Shown here piece by piece: positions 26,800-35,095 of a stretch of DNA of 40,278 nucleotides. Each line of letters starts with the position of its first letter. The stretch's first letter is position 1. A program made the translations under genes and the position numbers. Under the pieces are notes generated by a model. The model was given only the letters and a program-made list of their open reading frames with translations, ran no database searches and was not told where the DNA came from. This DNA comes from Halocynthiibacter namhaensis. Its GTDB lineage: Bacteria; Pseudomonadota; Alphaproteobacteria; Rhodobacterales; Rhodobacteraceae. The stretch spans positions 1 to 40,278 of the forward strand of contig NZ_JWIF01000057.1 in NCBI RefSeq assembly GCF_000812685.1, read 5' to 3'.

Positions 26800-27558
26800 T
26801 CAGCCCAGCGCGTCAAAAATCAGCTTGGAACCTGTAATAACAAGAAAGATATAGGTAAGTGTGAAGAAGAGTTGTTCCGGCACGAGCCGGTGCAGCCGAA
26901 CCCCGACCCAGATCCCTATGACTGCAAAAGGCGCGAGGTACAGGTCCGCGAGGAGGCTTTGCGGGGTAAAAATGCCCAGCATGGCATAGGGCAGGAATTT
27001 CATCAGATTGATCGCCCAGAATACCAGAACCGTCGTCGCCTGAAAGCGCTGTTTATCCAGATCACGCGACAGTAAGAAAACGGCGGCAGGCGGTCCACCT
27101 GCATGAGAGATAAAGCTTGTAAAACCGGCGACCATCCCCCAGATTCTGCCGACGGGCGCAGACATCTTTTGACCTGCCGCAGGGATCATCCCTTTGGTGC
27201 GCGCGACCTGCCAGACCACGAACCCAAGTGCGATTGCCCCGATCAGCAGACGAAAAACATCCGGGTCGGCAACTTTGTACAAAAGCCCGCCCAGCGCCAC
27301 GCCCGGTATAGCACCAGCAATCAAAACAAAGGCTGATGCCCGATCCCAACCCCGCCAATAAGAGCGCAAAGCGGTGATATCCATCAGCATGAGAAGCGGC
27401 AACATCAGCCCTATCGCAGCTCCGGGTTCCAGAATCAGCGCAAGCAGTGGTGTCGCAGCAAAAGCCGCACCAGACCCAAACCCACCCTTCGAAATCCCCG
27501 CAAAAAGCACGGCTGGTATCGCAAATGCGAAAAAAGTTATATCAAATACGTCAGGCAT
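26800..27558 (-). CDS. TauE/SafE-family membrane transporter
   Basis: 252 residues, about eight membrane helices, with the family signature AGISKGGFGSGAAFAATPLL near the N terminus and HAGGPPAAVFLLSRDLDKQ in the second half. The family (DUF81) exports sulfite or organosulfonates or other anions; the substrate here is not readable. The ATG at 27558 is preferred to a TTG at 27603. It is divergent from mdh across a region with repeated TTGCA. Confidence 0.88.
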   Translation of the reverse strand: MPDVFDITFFAFAIPAVLFAGISKGGFGSGAAFAATPLLALILEPGAAIGLMLPLLMLMDITALRSYWRGWDRASAFVLIAGAIPGVALGGLLYKVADPDVFRLLIGAIALGFVVWQVARTKGMIPAAGQKMSAPVGRIWGMVAGFTSFISHAGGPPAAVFLLSRDLDKQRFQATTVLVFWAINLMKFLPYAMLGIFTPQSLLADLYLAPFAVIGIWVGVRLHRLVPEQLFFTLTYIFLVITGSKLIFDALG

Positions 27559-27578
27559 CAAGCGCAGATTTCCAATAG

Positions 27579-28687
<1,109 letters not shown>

Positions 28688-28688
<1 letters not shown>

Positions 28689-29311
28689 TGCTTTCACGCA
28701 TCTCAATTCTAACAGTGGCCGCAGTTTTTGCGGCCACTTTCGTATCCGCCCAACCGATTATAACTGCAGATCTGTTTCCTAAACCCCAACAGGTTCTTCT
28801 CGCCGATCTGACCGGTGACGGAGTTGACGACAAGCTACAAATTTACGCACTGAACGAACGCTTCGACGTGTTGAGCTTCGCAGTGAGTTACGGCGGAAGG
28901 TTCAGAGACAATGAGGCGGTGATCTTGCCGATAAACCTATCGGACTTAGACAGCTTGGAGCGCCTCCCGAATGGTAACATCGCAATCCATTGGGGATGTT
29001 TTGCATGCGGGCGAACACACAGCCACCACAGCATTACAATTCGCTACCACAATCTCCAACTGCAAGTCATTGGCTATGATTTCACCTCTGTCGACCGCAT
29101 CTTTGCAGCCGCTTTCAGCTGTTCCGTAAATTTTCTAAACGGACGCGCGGTCATAAAAGCAATAGAAGTGGACAGCCGGGAAGTGCCAGCATCCGCCGTG
29201 CCCGTTTCCTTGGCACAGTTTGACTTCAGACGTCAGCCAATCGCCTGCGATGCGTTAGACCAATATGACGATGTGTTTTTGGAAAAACACTTTCCACGGC
29301 CCGAAGACTGA
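28688..29311 (+). CDS. Exported protein of unknown function coupled to mdh
   Basis: 207 residues with signal peptide MLSRISILTVAAVFAATFV ending SA. The mature protein begins with LFPKPQQVLLADLTGDGVDD, an FG-GAP-like Asp-rich calcium loop, and has Cys at CFACGRTHSHH and near the C terminus. Family not recognised. The ATG overlaps the mdh stop (TAATG). A strong hairpin lies in the signal-peptide codons, so most mdh transcripts may end before this gene is complete. Confidence 0.68.
28714..28738 (+). terminator. Hairpin behind mdh, inside the next gene
   Basis: A perfect 10-bp stem (AGTGGCCGCA, 28714-28723, with 28729-28738), loop GTTTT, is followed by TTCG only. It stands 26 bases after the mdh stop, like a terminator, yet within the signal-peptide codons of the coupled downstream gene. 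The short T-run suggests partial termination or RNA protection. Confidence 0.6.
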
Positions 29312-29410
29312 CCTACGCCCCCTAAGCGCAAGCCGACCGCGGGCGACACAACCGGTAATCAACACGACACAAACCGCGCAAATCACAGTCGAATCGCCAA
29401 GTTTATATTT

Positions 29411-29441
29411 TGTGATCACACGTACAAAACCTGTGATCACA
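29411..29441. promoter_or_regulatory. Paired palindromes upstream of sucC
   Basis: Two perfect TGTGATCACA palindromes (29411-29420 and 29432-29441) have centres 21 bp apart, ending 108 bases before the sucC ATG. Sequence and spacing match the pair upstream of sdhC. The rest of 29312-29549 holds no gene. Confidence 0.78.
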
Positions 29442-29549
29442 AAACATGCAAATATCCGCCAATCACGCAGATGTGGGAAAAAAACGTTTTATTTACTGTC
29501 CTAGGTCGTATTGACTGCATGAAACCGCAGCAACAAACCGGAAGATGCC

Positions 29550-30743
29550 ATGAACATTCATGAATACCAGGCCAAGGCGCTTTTGCGCTCTTACGGCGCA
29601 CCCGTCTCTGAGGGCCGCCCGGTCACCAAAGCTGAAGACGCTAAAAACGCCGCTGGCGAACTTGATGGTCCCCTATGGGTCGTAAAGGCCCAGATCCACG
29701 CAGGTGGTCGCGGCAAGGGGTCCTTTAAGGAAGCTGACGCAGGTGAAAAAGGCGGAGTACGTCTTTGTAAATCTGTTGAAGAAGCCGCTGAAGAAGCTAA
29801 GAAAATGTTGGGCCGCACATTGGTCACGCATCAGACTGGCCCGGCTGGCAAGCAAGTGAACCGCATCTATATCGAAGCAGGTTCTGGCATTGAAACCGAA
29901 CTGTATCTGGCTCTGCTGGTCGACCGTCAGACATCCCGCGTGTCTTTCGTTTGTTCCACTGAAGGCGGCATGGATATCGAAGAAGTTGCCGCAAGCACAC
30001 CTGAGAAAATCCTGTCCTTCTCAGTCGATCCGGCCACCGGTTATCAGGCGTTCCACGGTCGTCGAATCGCGTTCTCGCTGGGCCTTAAAGGTGCTCAGGT
30101 CAAACAATGCGTCAAATTGATGGGCCAATTGTACACAGCATTTATCGAAAAAGACATGGAAATGCTGGAAATCAACCCGCTGATCGTGTCCGATTCCGGT
30201 GATCTGAAAGTTCTGGACGCGAAAGTCAGCTTCGACGGCAACGCAATGTATCGTCATCCAGACATCGCGGAACTGCGTGACGTGACTGAAGAAGACCAAA
30301 AAGAACTCGAAGCATCCAAATACGACCTCAACTACATCACGCTTGATGGTGAAATCGGCTGTATGGTGAACGGCGCGGGTCTGGCCATGGCGACGATGGA
30401 CATTATCAAACTCTATGGTGCTGAACCTGCAAACTTCCTTGATGTTGGCGGCGGTGCCACCAAAGAGAAAGTGACAGAAGCCTTCAAAATCATCACCTCT
30501 GATCCAAACGTCAAAGGCATCCTTGTGAACATCTTCGGCGGCATCATGCGCTGTGACGTGATCGCTGAGGGCGTTGTTGCTGCGGTGAAAGAAGTTGGCC
30601 TGCAGGTTCCCCTCGTAGTGCGCCTTGAGGGTACCAATGTGGAAGCTGGCAAAGACATCATCAACAACTCCGACGTTGATGTGATCGCAGCTGACGATCT
30701 CTCTGACGGTGCCGAGAAAATCGTGAAGGCGGTTAAGGGTTAA
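29550..30743 (+). CDS. sucC: Succinyl-CoA synthetase beta subunit
   Basis: SucC with SucD converts succinyl-CoA to succinate with nucleotide triphosphate formation. 397 residues: [20 protein letters not shown], an ATP-grasp domain ([36 protein letters not shown]) and the C-terminal ligase domain ([37 protein letters not shown]). CGGAAG lies upstream of the ATG. It is followed after 3 bases by a small exported-protein gene, not by sucD. Confidence 0.96.
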   Translation: MNIHEYQAKALLRSYGAPVSEGRPVTKAEDAKNAAGELDGPLWVVKAQIHAGGRGKGSFKEADAGEKGGVRLCKSVEEAAEEAKKMLGRTLVTHQTGPAGKQVNRIYIEAGSGIETELYLALLVDRQTSRVSFVCSTEGGMDIEEVAASTPEKILSFSVDPATGYQAFHGRRIAFSLGLKGAQVKQCVKLMGQLYTAFIEKDMEMLEINPLIVSDSGDLKVLDAKVSFDGNAMYRHPDIAELRDVTEEDQKELEASKYDLNYITLDGEIGCMVNGAGLAMATMDIIKLYGAEPANFLDVGGGATKEKVTEAFKIITSDPNVKGILVNIFGGIMRCDVIAEGVVAAVKEVGLQVPLVVRLEGTNVEAGKDIINNSDVDVIAADDLSDGAEKIVKAVKG

Positions 30744-30746
30744 GTT

Positions 30747-31289
30747 TTGAAAACTGCACGCATCACAATTTTTGGACTTTTGCTTAGCTCACTTCTCAGT
30801 GCCCAGGCAGCATTTGCTACCGATACTGACGAGTTAGTAAAAATCTTCATTGGTCATTGTGTTTTGAATGCTGGCAGAATTGACAAAACAGAAGCTGCGG
30901 CAACTGCTTTAGAATACGAGGAACTGAGCGAAGAAATGGCGTTGGCATTCGCCCCTCAAGATCCAAACGTAGAATTCAAAGGTTGGATAGTTCGGGATGA
31001 ACTGTCGTCACCTTATGCTCTCGGAATATCGCGGAGCGAACGTGATGGCGAAGAAATCTCAAACTGTGTCGTGAGTAGCACCAATGTAGACACCGAAGCT
31101 ACGCTAAGCGCTTTACACGTATTGATCCAATTTGATGAGCCACGTTTTGATCGTGAAGAAGCCGGGCAACGTTACCGGATTTGGGGGACAGATCATATCA
31201 CCGCGAATTCGTTCATTACCTTAATTGATGCAAATAAGTTGGGCATTCCTGGAGGAACCTTTTCCTTCTCTGCGCCCACAGAACAATAG
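30747..31289 (+). CDS. Exported protein of unknown function between sucC and sucD
   Basis: 180 residues starting at a TTG 3 bases after the sucC stop. The signal peptide is MKTARITIFGLLLSSLLSAQ with cleavage after FA. The mature part has two Cys (IGHCVLNAGRIDKTEAAATA and EEISNCVVSS) and is acidic. Family not recognised. It is more AT-rich than sucC, and its last codons and stop fall in the duplicated segment that also precedes sucD (31281-31346), so its 3' end was shaped by the same event. Confidence 0.65.
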   Translation: MKTARITIFGLLLSSLLSAQAAFATDTDELVKIFIGHCVLNAGRIDKTEAAATALEYEELSEEMALAFAPQDPNVEFKGWIVRDELSSPYALGISRSERDGEEISNCVVSSTNVDTEATLSALHVLIQFDEPRFDREEAGQRYRIWGTDHITANSFITLIDANKLGIPGGTFSFSAPTEQ

Positions 31290-31346
31290 GAGACTCCCAA
31301 TGGCAGTCCTCATCGACGAAAACACCAAAGTGATCTGTCAGGGCCT
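31281..31346 (+). repeat. Duplicated sucD start, copy 1
   Basis: 66 bases matching 32139-32203 except for one substitution and one single-base indel. It contains the sucD Shine-Dalgarno AGGAGACTCC and the first 15 codons, with the match ending in the codon that follows. Identity stops abruptly at 31346. Confidence 0.93.
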
Positions 31347-31377
31347 GCTTATCACTAGTAATGGTTCAGGAGCATAA
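31300..31377 (+). CDS. 25-codon leader ORF derived from the sucD start
   Basis: The duplicated sucD start reads [15 protein letters not shown], then LLITSNGSGA and a TAA at 31375-31377. One base later comes the methyltransferase ATG (31379). It retains the complete sucD ribosome-binding site, so it should be translated well and could couple translation into the methyltransferase gene. The protein itself probably has no function. Confidence 0.6.
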   Translation: MAVLIDENTKVICQGLLITSNGSGA

Positions 31378-31378
31378 A

Positions 31379-32056
31379 ATGCGCGACGCAGTTAGAAACG
31401 CATTCGAGAGTAAAAAGTGGTCAGGAATACGGAATGCCCCACGCTCGGGCCCGGGCTCCACGCTTGAGGCAACCGCATCTCTGCGGGATGCCTTACCGGA
31501 TCTCTTTGCAAAATATAAGGTAAAGACATTTCTTGACGCACCTTGTGGTGACTGGCATTGGATGCGCGAGGTGGATCTGACCAGTATAAACTATATCGGC
31601 GCGGATATATCATCTGAAGTCCTGCAAACTGTGGAAAGCCAGCATGCAGGTCCAAGGCGCAAATTCATTCACCTCGACATCACATCCGATCCCCTTCCAA
31701 AAGCCGATATGATGATGTGTCGAGACTGTTTATTTCATCTGAAATTTTGGTTGCGTTGGGCGTTTTTCCAGAACTTTGTGGAAAGCGAAATTCCCTACCT
31801 TCTCACGACAATGCATCACGTTGAGACAAACCAGAACCTGCGCATGAATGGTGGCTTTAAGTGGTTCAATCCCTGTGCCGGACCATTCAACTTTCCTGAC
31901 CCGCTGGTGAGCATCAGCGAAACGGGCGAAATCAATCTCGATTCTGAATATCTAAAAACACGTAAAGGGATGGATCAGCGCTCTCTAGGTGTCTGGTCAC
32001 GCGAACAGATTGCAGATGCTCTTGCGCACCACCAACCCGAGAGCAACGAAGACTAA
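31379..32056 (+). CDS. Class I SAM-dependent methyltransferase inserted before sucD
   Basis: 225 residues. The SAM-binding motif I is FLDAPCGDWHWMREVD, followed by INYIGADISSEVLQ (acidic end of strand 2), FIHLDITSDPLPKADMMMCR and DCLFHLKFW, typical of a Rossmann methyltransferase. Substrate unknown; I recall similar proteins next to sugar- or capsule-modifying genes. The ATG at 31379 has AGGAG six bases upstream and follows the sucD-derived leader stop by one base; an ATG at 31361 is less likely. The gene sits in an 857-base insertion flanked by a duplicated sucD start and has its own weak terminator. Confidence 0.8.
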   Translation: MRDAVRNAFESKKWSGIRNAPRSGPGSTLEATASLRDALPDLFAKYKVKTFLDAPCGDWHWMREVDLTSINYIGADISSEVLQTVESQHAGPRRKFIHLDITSDPLPKADMMMCRDCLFHLKFWLRWAFFQNFVESEIPYLLTTMHHVETNQNLRMNGGFKWFNPCAGPFNFPDPLVSISETGEINLDSEYLKTRKGMDQRSLGVWSREQIADALAHHQPESNED

Positions 32057-32063
32057 CCTAAAC

Positions 32064-32087
32064 AAGCCCAATCGTAGCGGGCTTTTA
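32064..32087 (+). terminator. Weak terminator after the methyltransferase gene
   Basis: AAGCCC (32064-32069) pairs with GGGCTT (32079-32084) across a 9-base loop and is followed by TT. Eight bases after the stop; a short stem and short T-run make partial termination likely, which would reduce transcription into sucD. Confidence 0.5.
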
Positions 32088-32138
32088 CAAGAACACGACA
32101 CCCGGGCAACCGCCCGCCGACACAAACCCGCCTAATGC

Positions 32139-32203
32139 GAACAAAGGAGACTCCAAATGGCAGTCCTCATCGACGAAAACACCAAAGTGATCTGTCAGGG
32201 CCT
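32139..32203 (+). repeat. Duplicated sucD start, copy 2 (functional)
   Basis: 65 bases paired with 31281-31346. This copy leads into intact sucD. The distance between the copies is 857 bases. Confidence 0.93.
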
Positions 32204-33038
32204 TACCGGCTCTCAGGGCACATTCCACTCTGAACAAGCCATCGCGTATGGCACTAAAATGGTTGGCGGCGTGACCCCCGGCAAAGGCGGCATGTCCCAC
32301 CTTGGCCTGCCGGTTTTCGACTCCGTGCACGAAGCCATGCACGCGACCGAAGCCAACGCTTCCGTGATCTACGTGCCTCCGCCCTTCGCAGCGGATTCCA
32401 TCCTGGAAGCGATTGACGCGCAAATGGAACTGATCGTTTGCATCACCGAAGGCATTCCCGTGCTTGACATGATGCGTGTTCAGCGCGCGCTAGAAGGGTC
32501 CAAATCCCGCCTGATCGGGCCAAACTGCCCCGGTGTGATCACCCCTGACGCCTGTAAAATCGGCATTATGCCAGGCCACATCCACAAACGTGGCTCCGTC
32601 GGTGTTGTGTCGCGTTCCGGCACATTGACCTATGAAGCGGTAAAGCAAACATCTGACATCGGCCTTGGTCAATCTACAGCTGTTGGCATCGGCGGCGACC
32701 CGATTAAGGGCACGGAACACATTGATATCTTGAACATGTTCTTGGACGATGATGAAACACAAAGCATGATCATGATCGGTGAAATCGGTGGTTCCGCAGA
32801 AGAAGAAGCCGCTGAATTCCTCGCCGAGCAGAAGAAAAAAGGCCGTTGGAAACCAACCGCTGGCTTCATCGCAGGTCGCACAGCCCCTCCCGGCCGTCGC
32901 ATGGGTCACGCTGGCGCAATCGTTGCTGGTGGCAAAGGCGGCGCGGAAGACAAGATCGAAGCGATGAAATCTGCAGGCATCATCGTTGCAGACAGCCCCG
33001 CCACCCTTGGCGAAGCTGTTCTGAAAGCGATCGGCTAA
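32157..33038 (+). CDS. sucD: Succinyl-CoA synthetase alpha subunit
   Basis: 293 residues: [20 protein letters not shown] CoA-binding N terminus, [34 protein letters not shown], and the phosphorylated His in [29 protein letters not shown] precedes the ATG. Normally adjacent to sucC, here it is 1.4 kb away, behind an exported-protein gene and a methyltransferase cassette. Confidence 0.96.
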   Translation: MAVLIDENTKVICQGLTGSQGTFHSEQAIAYGTKMVGGVTPGKGGMSHLGLPVFDSVHEAMHATEANASVIYVPPPFAADSILEAIDAQMELIVCITEGIPVLDMMRVQRALEGSKSRLIGPNCPGVITPDACKIGIMPGHIHKRGSVGVVSRSGTLTYEAVKQTSDIGLGQSTAVGIGGDPIKGTEHIDILNMFLDDDETQSMIMIGEIGGSAEEEAAEFLAEQKKKGRWKPTAGFIAGRTAPPGRRMGHAGAIVAGGKGGAEDKIEAMKSAGIIVADSPATLGEAVLKAIG

Positions 33039-33098
33039 GACAATGACGGCCTCTCTCCACATATGGTCAGGACCGGTTCAGTTCCGGGGCCCGGCCCA

Positions 33099-33122
33099 GG
33101 GTGGGTGCGCAAGCGCCCTCCC
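33099..33122 (+). other. Intercistronic stem-loop with GCAA tetraloop
   Basis: GGGTGC/GCGCCC (one G-U pair) closed by GCAA, extended by GGG/CCC across a T-T mismatch. No T-run. Between sucD and the next gene; probably an RNA-stability or processing element. The remainder of 33039-33167 is GC-rich and non-coding. Confidence 0.5.
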
Positions 33123-33167
33123 GTGGAGAGATTTTCATCTGGCCTCTTCTCAAAAGGGGGCTTTCTA

Positions 33168-33479
33168 ATGTCAGAATTGAAAGAAATTATCAAAATCGAA
33201 GCACAGCATCAAAAAGACGGCTCAGCACCCAAGGGGAAATTGAATCTACTCAATGAAGCCGCTCCATACACGATGGAACAAGATATTGATCCTGAAGCGA
33301 CAATACCAGTTTATGATCTTAACGACGACCAGCGTGACAGGCTCCTAGCGCACGCCAGACAAGATGCTAGTCTTGCTGTATATGTTTCGCATGAAGCAAT
33401 GAAGACTGCCAAAGCACTCCGGCACCTCATTTGGTTTCTGCTACTAATTTGCCTGATTATTCTCTGGCGTATCTGGTAA
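33168..33479 (+). CDS. Small tail-anchored protein after sucD
   Basis: 103 residues: a charged cytoplasmic part (MSELKEIIKIEAQHQKDGSA, DDQRDRLLAHARQDASLAVY) and a single C-terminal membrane helix LIWFLLLICLIILWRIW with almost nothing after it, the layout of a tail-anchored protein. AAGGGGG sits seven bases before the ATG. A longer reading from 33063 is unlikely. Family not recognised. It ends 1 base before the first DUF805 gene. Confidence 0.65.
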   Translation: MSELKEIIKIEAQHQKDGSAPKGKLNLLNEAAPYTMEQDIDPEATIPVYDLNDDQRDRLLAHARQDASLAVYVSHEAMKTAKALRHLIWFLLLICLIILWRIW

Positions 33480-33480
33480 A

Positions 33481-34074
33481 ATGCTGAACACTCCGTCCAT
33501 ATCCCCCAGCTTGCCCTACGGCCTATCCCTCTCTTCTCGCGCAACGCGGGCGGAATATTGGACGTTTTGGACCTTTCATGCGGGTGCATTGGCTGTCGGT
33601 TATGCGGTGATGATGTTGGCGGACGATCCTTTGACCGGCTTGCGGGCCTTTATGATTGGCCTTGCGATTTACGTACTGACCCTGCCCTTCATGCTGATCA
33701 AGACCGTGCAGCGTTTTCATGATGTGGGGCGTTCGGCCAAAACCGGAACTGCTCTATATCTTTTGTGTTTCACATGTCTTGCGCTTGCCGCCTGGTTGTC
33801 CCTGCCCATGTTGCGTGTTGATGCCCATCTGGCAGGCGTCCACAGTGACATGTCCAGCCCGCGTGAAAGCGCGCTTTACGCCTATCTCAGCCCCGGCATC
33901 GCCTTTGGCACCGCCGCCCATAAGGTGTTGGGCGCTTTGATCTTTACCTATGTGATCATTCCGGTTTTGCTGATCGCGGGCTTGTCATTTGCCCTGATCA
34001 CCCCCACCCTGCTACGCAGGTCAGAACCCGGCACCAACGCCTGGGGCAACAATCCGCAAGAGGTGGCTGTATGA
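33481..34074 (+). CDS. DUF805 membrane protein 1
   Basis: 197 residues with four predicted membrane helices. DUF805 marks: RATRAEYWTFWTFHAGAL near the start, the loop KTVQRFHDVGRSAKTGTALY, and the GTNAWGNNPQE tail. Function of the family is unknown. The stop overlaps the ATG of the second DUF805 gene by 4 bases (ATGA). Confidence 0.85.
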   Translation: MLNTPSISPSLPYGLSLSSRATRAEYWTFWTFHAGALAVGYAVMMLADDPLTGLRAFMIGLAIYVLTLPFMLIKTVQRFHDVGRSAKTGTALYLLCFTCLALAAWLSLPMLRVDAHLAGVHSDMSSPRESALYAYLSPGIAFGTAAHKVLGALIFTYVIIPVLLIAGLSFALITPTLLRRSEPGTNAWGNNPQEVAV

Positions 34075-34577
34075 GCCCACTGCAAGCCATAACAACAGGC
34101 CTTCGCAAGGGCTTTTCCTTCAAAGGAAAGGCAACCCGCAGCGAGTTCTGGTTTTTCTGCCTTTTCCTGTCCGCACCCTTCCTCATCGGGATCACCGCAG
34201 CGCTCACAACAGGAAACGTTCGCTTGCTTCCGCAGTGGCTTATGTTCATCAACCCCGCCTTGATGTTCTTCACCCTGCCCGCCGCAATACGCCGATGCCG
34301 TGATGCAGGCGCAGGCATCTTTGTCACTTGTGCCTTTGGAACTGTCTTCTTCGGTGGTTACCTGGTCCTGATTCCTATCTGGCGCGTTGGCCTGATGTCG
34401 GGCCTCAGCGCATATGACGCGCGCGCACAGGTTGGCGAACTTGGGCTTTCCTGGTTGTTCCTGTCGCTGCTTTTGTTTGTGCCCTCCGCCATCTTTTGGA
34501 TTTTGCCATCTCAGGAGGCTTCCCCATCCGCACGAACAAACTCCAGCGACACCCAAGCGCAGGGAGAGATGATATGA
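34071..34577 (+). CDS. DUF805 membrane protein 2
   Basis: 168 residues, a divergent DUF805 copy: GFSFKGKATRSEFWFFCLFL, IRRCRDAGAGIFVTCAFG in place of the usual R-x-HD-x-G loop, and four membrane helices. The GxNxxGxNP tail seen in its neighbours is lost. It overlaps its neighbours by ATGA at both ends. Confidence 0.82.
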   Translation: MSPLQAITTGLRKGFSFKGKATRSEFWFFCLFLSAPFLIGITAALTTGNVRLLPQWLMFINPALMFFTLPAAIRRCRDAGAGIFVTCAFGTVFFGGYLVLIPIWRVGLMSGLSAYDARAQVGELGLSWLFLSLLLFVPSAIFWILPSQEASPSARTNSSDTQAQGEMI

Positions 34578-35095
34578 CACCATTTGTGGCCGTCAAAACC
34601 AGCCTTCGGAAGAGTTTTTCCTTTTCTGGCCGCTCGGATCGCGGCGAGTTCTGGCCCTTTGCTCTTTTCTGTCTCGCGCTTGTCTATTTGGCACAATCCG
34701 CCGACGCTCTTTTGCATGCAAACTCTGACTGGGAGCCTCCCGTTCGATACAGCTTCGGACATGTCTATTACGAACTCGCTGCCGACACTCTGCTTAGCCC
34801 GATTGCCGTGATTGCATTGATCGTTCCCATCTGTGCTGCCGGCTGGCGCCGCTTGCATGATGCAGGAAAACCCGGTTGGTATCTGCTTATTCCTCTGGCG
34901 TTTTCTGCCGTCTTCATTGCTGTTGCTCCGTTTCTGAACCGCGAAACAGTCGGCATCTCATTGATCCGATTTTTAGTAACATCCGCTCCCATTATGTATC
35001 TTGGTCTCTGGCTTGCCGTGCTCGTCTGGCTGATCAACCCGTCCGAACCCACAACAAATAAATACGGTCCCAACCCCAAAGAGGTCAGCCAATGA
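34574..35095 (+). CDS. DUF805 membrane protein 3, overlapping sucA
   Basis: 173 residues: KSFSFSGRSDRGEFWPFALF, four membrane helices, WRRLHDAGKPGWYLLIPLAF, and the tail TTNKYGPNPKE. The ATG at 34574 overlaps the stop of DUF805 copy 2, and its own stop overlaps the sucA ATG (ATGA). Translation of sucA is therefore probably coupled to this membrane protein. Confidence 0.86.
   Translation: MTPFVAVKTSLRKSFSFSGRSDRGEFWPFALFCLALVYLAQSADALLHANSDWEPPVRYSFGHVYYELAADTLLSPIAVIALIVPICAAGWRRLHDAGKPGWYLLIPLAFSAVFIAVAPFLNRETVGISLIRFLVTSAPIMYLGLWLAVLVWLINPSEPTTNKYGPNPKEVSQ

Noticed and set aside
33039-33167. Possible riboswitch between sucD and the next gene
   Set aside because: Only one hairpin with a GNRA loop is convincing; no conserved aptamer core that I know is present.
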